DNA from: JACJXF01 sp964349045
GTDB taxonomy: Bacteria > Bacteroidota > Bacteroidia > Bacteroidales > GCA-2748055
Length of the DNA stretch: 7,984 bases
Assembly: GCA_964349045.1 (NCBI GenBank)
Contig: CAYGFI010000194.1
Location: forward strand, 1-7,984
Direction: 5' to 3'
Shown here: piece by piece, positions 6,204 to 7,984 of the stretch
How the letters are laid out: every line of letters begins with the position of its first letter
Position numbering within the stretch: the stretch's first letter is position 1
Program-made: the position numbers and the translations under genes
Notes under the pieces: model-generated
Seen by the model: only the letters and a program-made list of their open reading frames with translations
What the model was told of the DNA's origin: nothing
The model's database searches: none

Positions 6204-6219
6204 TTTTCTAATTAGAAAA
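6204..6219. promoter_or_regulatory. Perfect 16-bp palindrome filling the WbsX-asnB gap
   Basis: TTTTCTAATTAGAAAA is perfectly self-complementary and occupies nearly all of the 18 bases between the WbsX-like stop codon and the asnB ATG. In RNA it could form a weak six-pair stem with an AATT loop covering the ribosome-binding zone of asnB. In DNA it could be a dimer binding site. Chance is possible in AT-rich sequence. Confidence 0.4.
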
Positions 6220-6220
6220 A

Positions 6221-7348
6221 CTACATTGTTCGAAATTCATCTAAAGCTTCACGTAATGCATAAATATATCCTTTCCCATTTTTAGAATCAGGTTCCATAT
6301 AATTTCCCTCTCCCCATTCATTCCATGATTTTAAGAATACAATTTTATTCTCATGTTTTTTATGCATAATTAATTTAAATACACTTTGAATATGTATCTT
6401 AAATAGTTCAGGTGTAGAATTATGAAATATAAAAGCTCCTGTTCCCCTTCTTGCTGTATTGTCCCAATTTGGTATTATAACCGGGAAAATTCGTTCATCT
6501 TTGAAAAGAGGAGAGTTTAATCTTTTAATAATTTTTGAATATGAATATACATGCAACGGCTTGTTTAATTGCACTGACAATATTGATAAAAAAGCCCGAT
6601 AAAAAATTCTCAGCATTTTTTTACCTTTTGATACAGCATCAGTATTTAGGGATAATATTGTTGCATCGCATTTTAAATGACACTTTTTCGAAATACGAAA
6701 AGCCTCATCAGAGTATGAAATAAAAAAGAATTCCGGCAAATTATTTTGGACTGCTAACTGTTGCCATTTAGTTTTAAAAAATTCCAAATCCGGAATATCT
6801 TCAACTTTATAAAAAACAAAAACCAGTTTTCTATGAATTTTATAATACCTTTTATCCTGGAAAACAGGAAGTAGGGTATAAAAATGGTCAACAATATCCT
6901 CTTCACCGGGGTATTCTTGTTTAATTAATAATTCCCTATTTAGGATACTTTTTTCAGAATCCCACATTTTTTTATGCCAGGAATGGTTTGCCCAGACAAT
7001 ACAAAAAGGGAAATCAGGCTTTCCAGTTCTAACAACTTCATTTAAAGGCAATTCCAATAACTGTTTCCTATTCCCAAACCAGTAATGATAATAACAAAAT
7101 GCTGCAATTCCGGCTTCCTTACCAAAGTTAGCTTGTTGCTCACGAACCTCAGGATTTCTTAAATCATAATATCCTAAATCCGAAGGAATAATGGGTTGAT
7201 AATGATCCTTAAAATATGGTTTGGATTTACTTACATTAGTCCATTCAGTAAAATCTTTTCCATACCAATTATCATTTTCAGGAATTGGATGATATTGTGG
7301 TAAATAAAATGCTATAATCTGAATATTATTTTCTTTATTTCTACACAT
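6221..7348 (-). CDS. WbsX-type glycosyltransferase / GH99-like domain protein
   Basis: This 375-residue protein belongs to the WbsX family, which is related to glycoside hydrolase family 99 and common in O-antigen and capsule clusters. Motifs in order are AFYLPQYHPIPENDNWYG (13-30) with DFTEWTNV (32-39), QPIIPSDLGYYDLR (51-64), YYHYWF (86-91), WANHSW (119-124), PNWDNTARRG (293-302) and WNEWGEGNYMEPD (342-354). The acidic residues E344 and E347 lie where the GH99 catalytic glutamates are expected. The family is annotated as transferring or trimming sugars during polysaccharide assembly; its true reaction is poorly documented. No signal peptide is seen, so a cytoplasmic site is likely. The start follows the upstream gene's stop after 4 bases, which indicates tight coupling. 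The conserved core begins at residue 10, consistent with the chosen ATG. Confidence 0.92.
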   Translation of the reverse strand: MCRNKENNIQIIAFYLPQYHPIPENDNWYGKDFTEWTNVSKSKPYFKDHYQPIIPSDLGYYDLRNPEVREQQANFGKEAGIAAFCYYHYWFGNRKQLLELPLNEVVRTGKPDFPFCIVWANHSWHKKMWDSEKSILNRELLIKQEYPGEEDIVDHFYTLLPVFQDKRYYKIHRKLVFVFYKVEDIPDLEFFKTKWQQLAVQNNLPEFFFISYSDEAFRISKKCHLKCDATILSLNTDAVSKGKKMLRIFYRAFLSILSVQLNKPLHVYSYSKIIKRLNSPLFKDERIFPVIIPNWDNTARRGTGAFIFHNSTPELFKIHIQSVFKLIMHKKHENKIVFLKSWNEWGEGNYMEPDSKNGKGYIYALREALDEFRTM

Positions 7349-7352
7349 ATAA

Positions 7353-7984
7353 TCAACCTGTAATTTGGTTATAAATATTTAATAGCCTTTTTCCAATAAC
7401 TTCATTATTCAAACCAAGTTGTATTAATCGCTCATTCCCATTGGTTCTCGAATTCGCATTCAAAATATGGGTGATTTTCTCTGCAATTTCATTAGGATTA
7501 TAATCAGTGATAAAACAATTGTTTACGCCAAAAGTGATTTCTTTAACATCTGCTACATCGACAGATACAATTGGGCAGCAGCAAGCCATTGCCTCTTTTA
7601 TAAACATAGGAGAACCTTCTGTAAATGAAGTCATTATTGCTACATCACATGCATTCAACATCAAACGAACCTCAGTACGAGTCAGATTTTTAAGTTCTAT
7701 TAAGCGAACTCCTTCTAACAGATTTATTGCAGACTTAGCAAGGGGATAGTTTTTTACCTTATTGGTAAATGACCCAGAGAAAAGTACAAGTTTTTCATTT
7801 GAATTTAAGCCTAATTTTTTTCTTGCTATTAATTTATCTATCGGATAAAAAGCACCTAGGTCAACTCCACATGGAATTATGGAAAAATTTTCACTTACTC
7901 TCGACTTTTCAAATATTTTTCTTGATACAAAAATGTTATATTTTGATAATAAAATGGATAATTTTGAGAGAAGAAATATATTAT
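7353..7984 (-). CDS. GT4-type (group 1) glycosyltransferase, C-terminal part (cut by window edge)
   Basis: The frame is open to the right edge and gives 209 residues plus the stop; the start lies outside the window. The fragment is the C-terminal Rossmann-like domain of a GT-B enzyme that uses a nucleotide-sugar donor. IPCGVD (7860-7877) is the usual segment opening this domain. FSGS (7773-7784) is the first phosphate-contact loop. EGSPMFIKEAMA (7584-7619) carries the E-x7-E motif of retaining GT4 enzymes. The family builds surface polysaccharide repeat units at the cytoplasmic face of the inner membrane. The ATG at 7661 is internal and is not the true start. It is the first visible gene of the run, 4 bases before the WbsX-like gene. 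Confidence 0.9.
   Translation of the reverse strand, partial: NIFLLSKLSILLSKYNIFVSRKIFEKSRVSENFSIIPCGVDLGAFYPIDKLIARKKLGLNSNEKLVLFSGSFTNKVKNYPLAKSAINLLEGVRLIELKNLTRTEVRLMLNACDVAIMTSFTEGSPMFIKEAMACCCPIVSVDVADVKEITFGVNNCFITDYNPNEIAEKITHILNANSRTNGNERLIQLGLNNEVIGKRLLNIYNQITG

Noticed and set aside
7659..7664. Internal TTG/ATG codons as the start of a short glycosyltransferase
   Set aside because: The frame stays open and homologous upstream to the window edge, so the gene starts outside the window.

Overview
The window looks like a low-GC chromosome segment from the phylum Bacteroidota, probably near Bacteroidales/Marinilabiliales. The evidence is AT-rich coding sequence, A-rich start contexts without clear Shine-Dalgarno sites, and the presence of a DUF6922/AbiEii pair, an AAA_14/DUF4143-type ATPase fragment and a WbsX-type protein. 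One possible promoter has the TTTG / TAnnTTTG form known from this phylum. The phylum call is an inference from gene content. Every gene I support is on the minus strand, so transcription runs from right to left.

Right part (about 2806-7984): a co-directional surface polysaccharide (O-antigen or capsule) gene run. In transcription order it holds a GT4-type glycosyltransferase cut by the right edge, a WbsX/GH99-like protein, an AsnB-type glutamine amidotransferase, a DUF354 GT-B-like protein and a small VanZ-like membrane protein. The gaps between the first four genes are 4, 18 and 20 bases, which suggests an operon; the VanZ-like gene follows after 89 bases. The likely common theme is assembly of a polysaccharide in which an amidotransferase converts a sugar carboxylate to an amide. 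The promoter must lie beyond the right edge.

Middle (1280-2770): a complete IS5-family insertion sequence with imperfect terminal inverted repeats, flanked on both sides by TAACTA and carrying one intact DDE transposase. It lies just past the VanZ-like gene and interrupts no visible gene. A hairpin places the transposase start codon in its loop.

Left part (1-1279): accessory and decayed sequence. It holds a truncated AAA ATPase that keeps Walker A but lacks Walker B and the rest of the protein. Next comes an intergenic stretch with nested palindromes and an array of 10-bp direct repeats. Last is a small DUF6922 gene overlapping by 46 bases the start of an AbiEii-family nucleotidyltransferase, cut by the left edge. 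This pair resembles an AbiE-like toxin-antitoxin unit with an unusual small partner, and the repeat array in front of it is a candidate operator. It is the best lead in the window for something incompletely described. No rRNA, tRNA or CRISPR array was seen.
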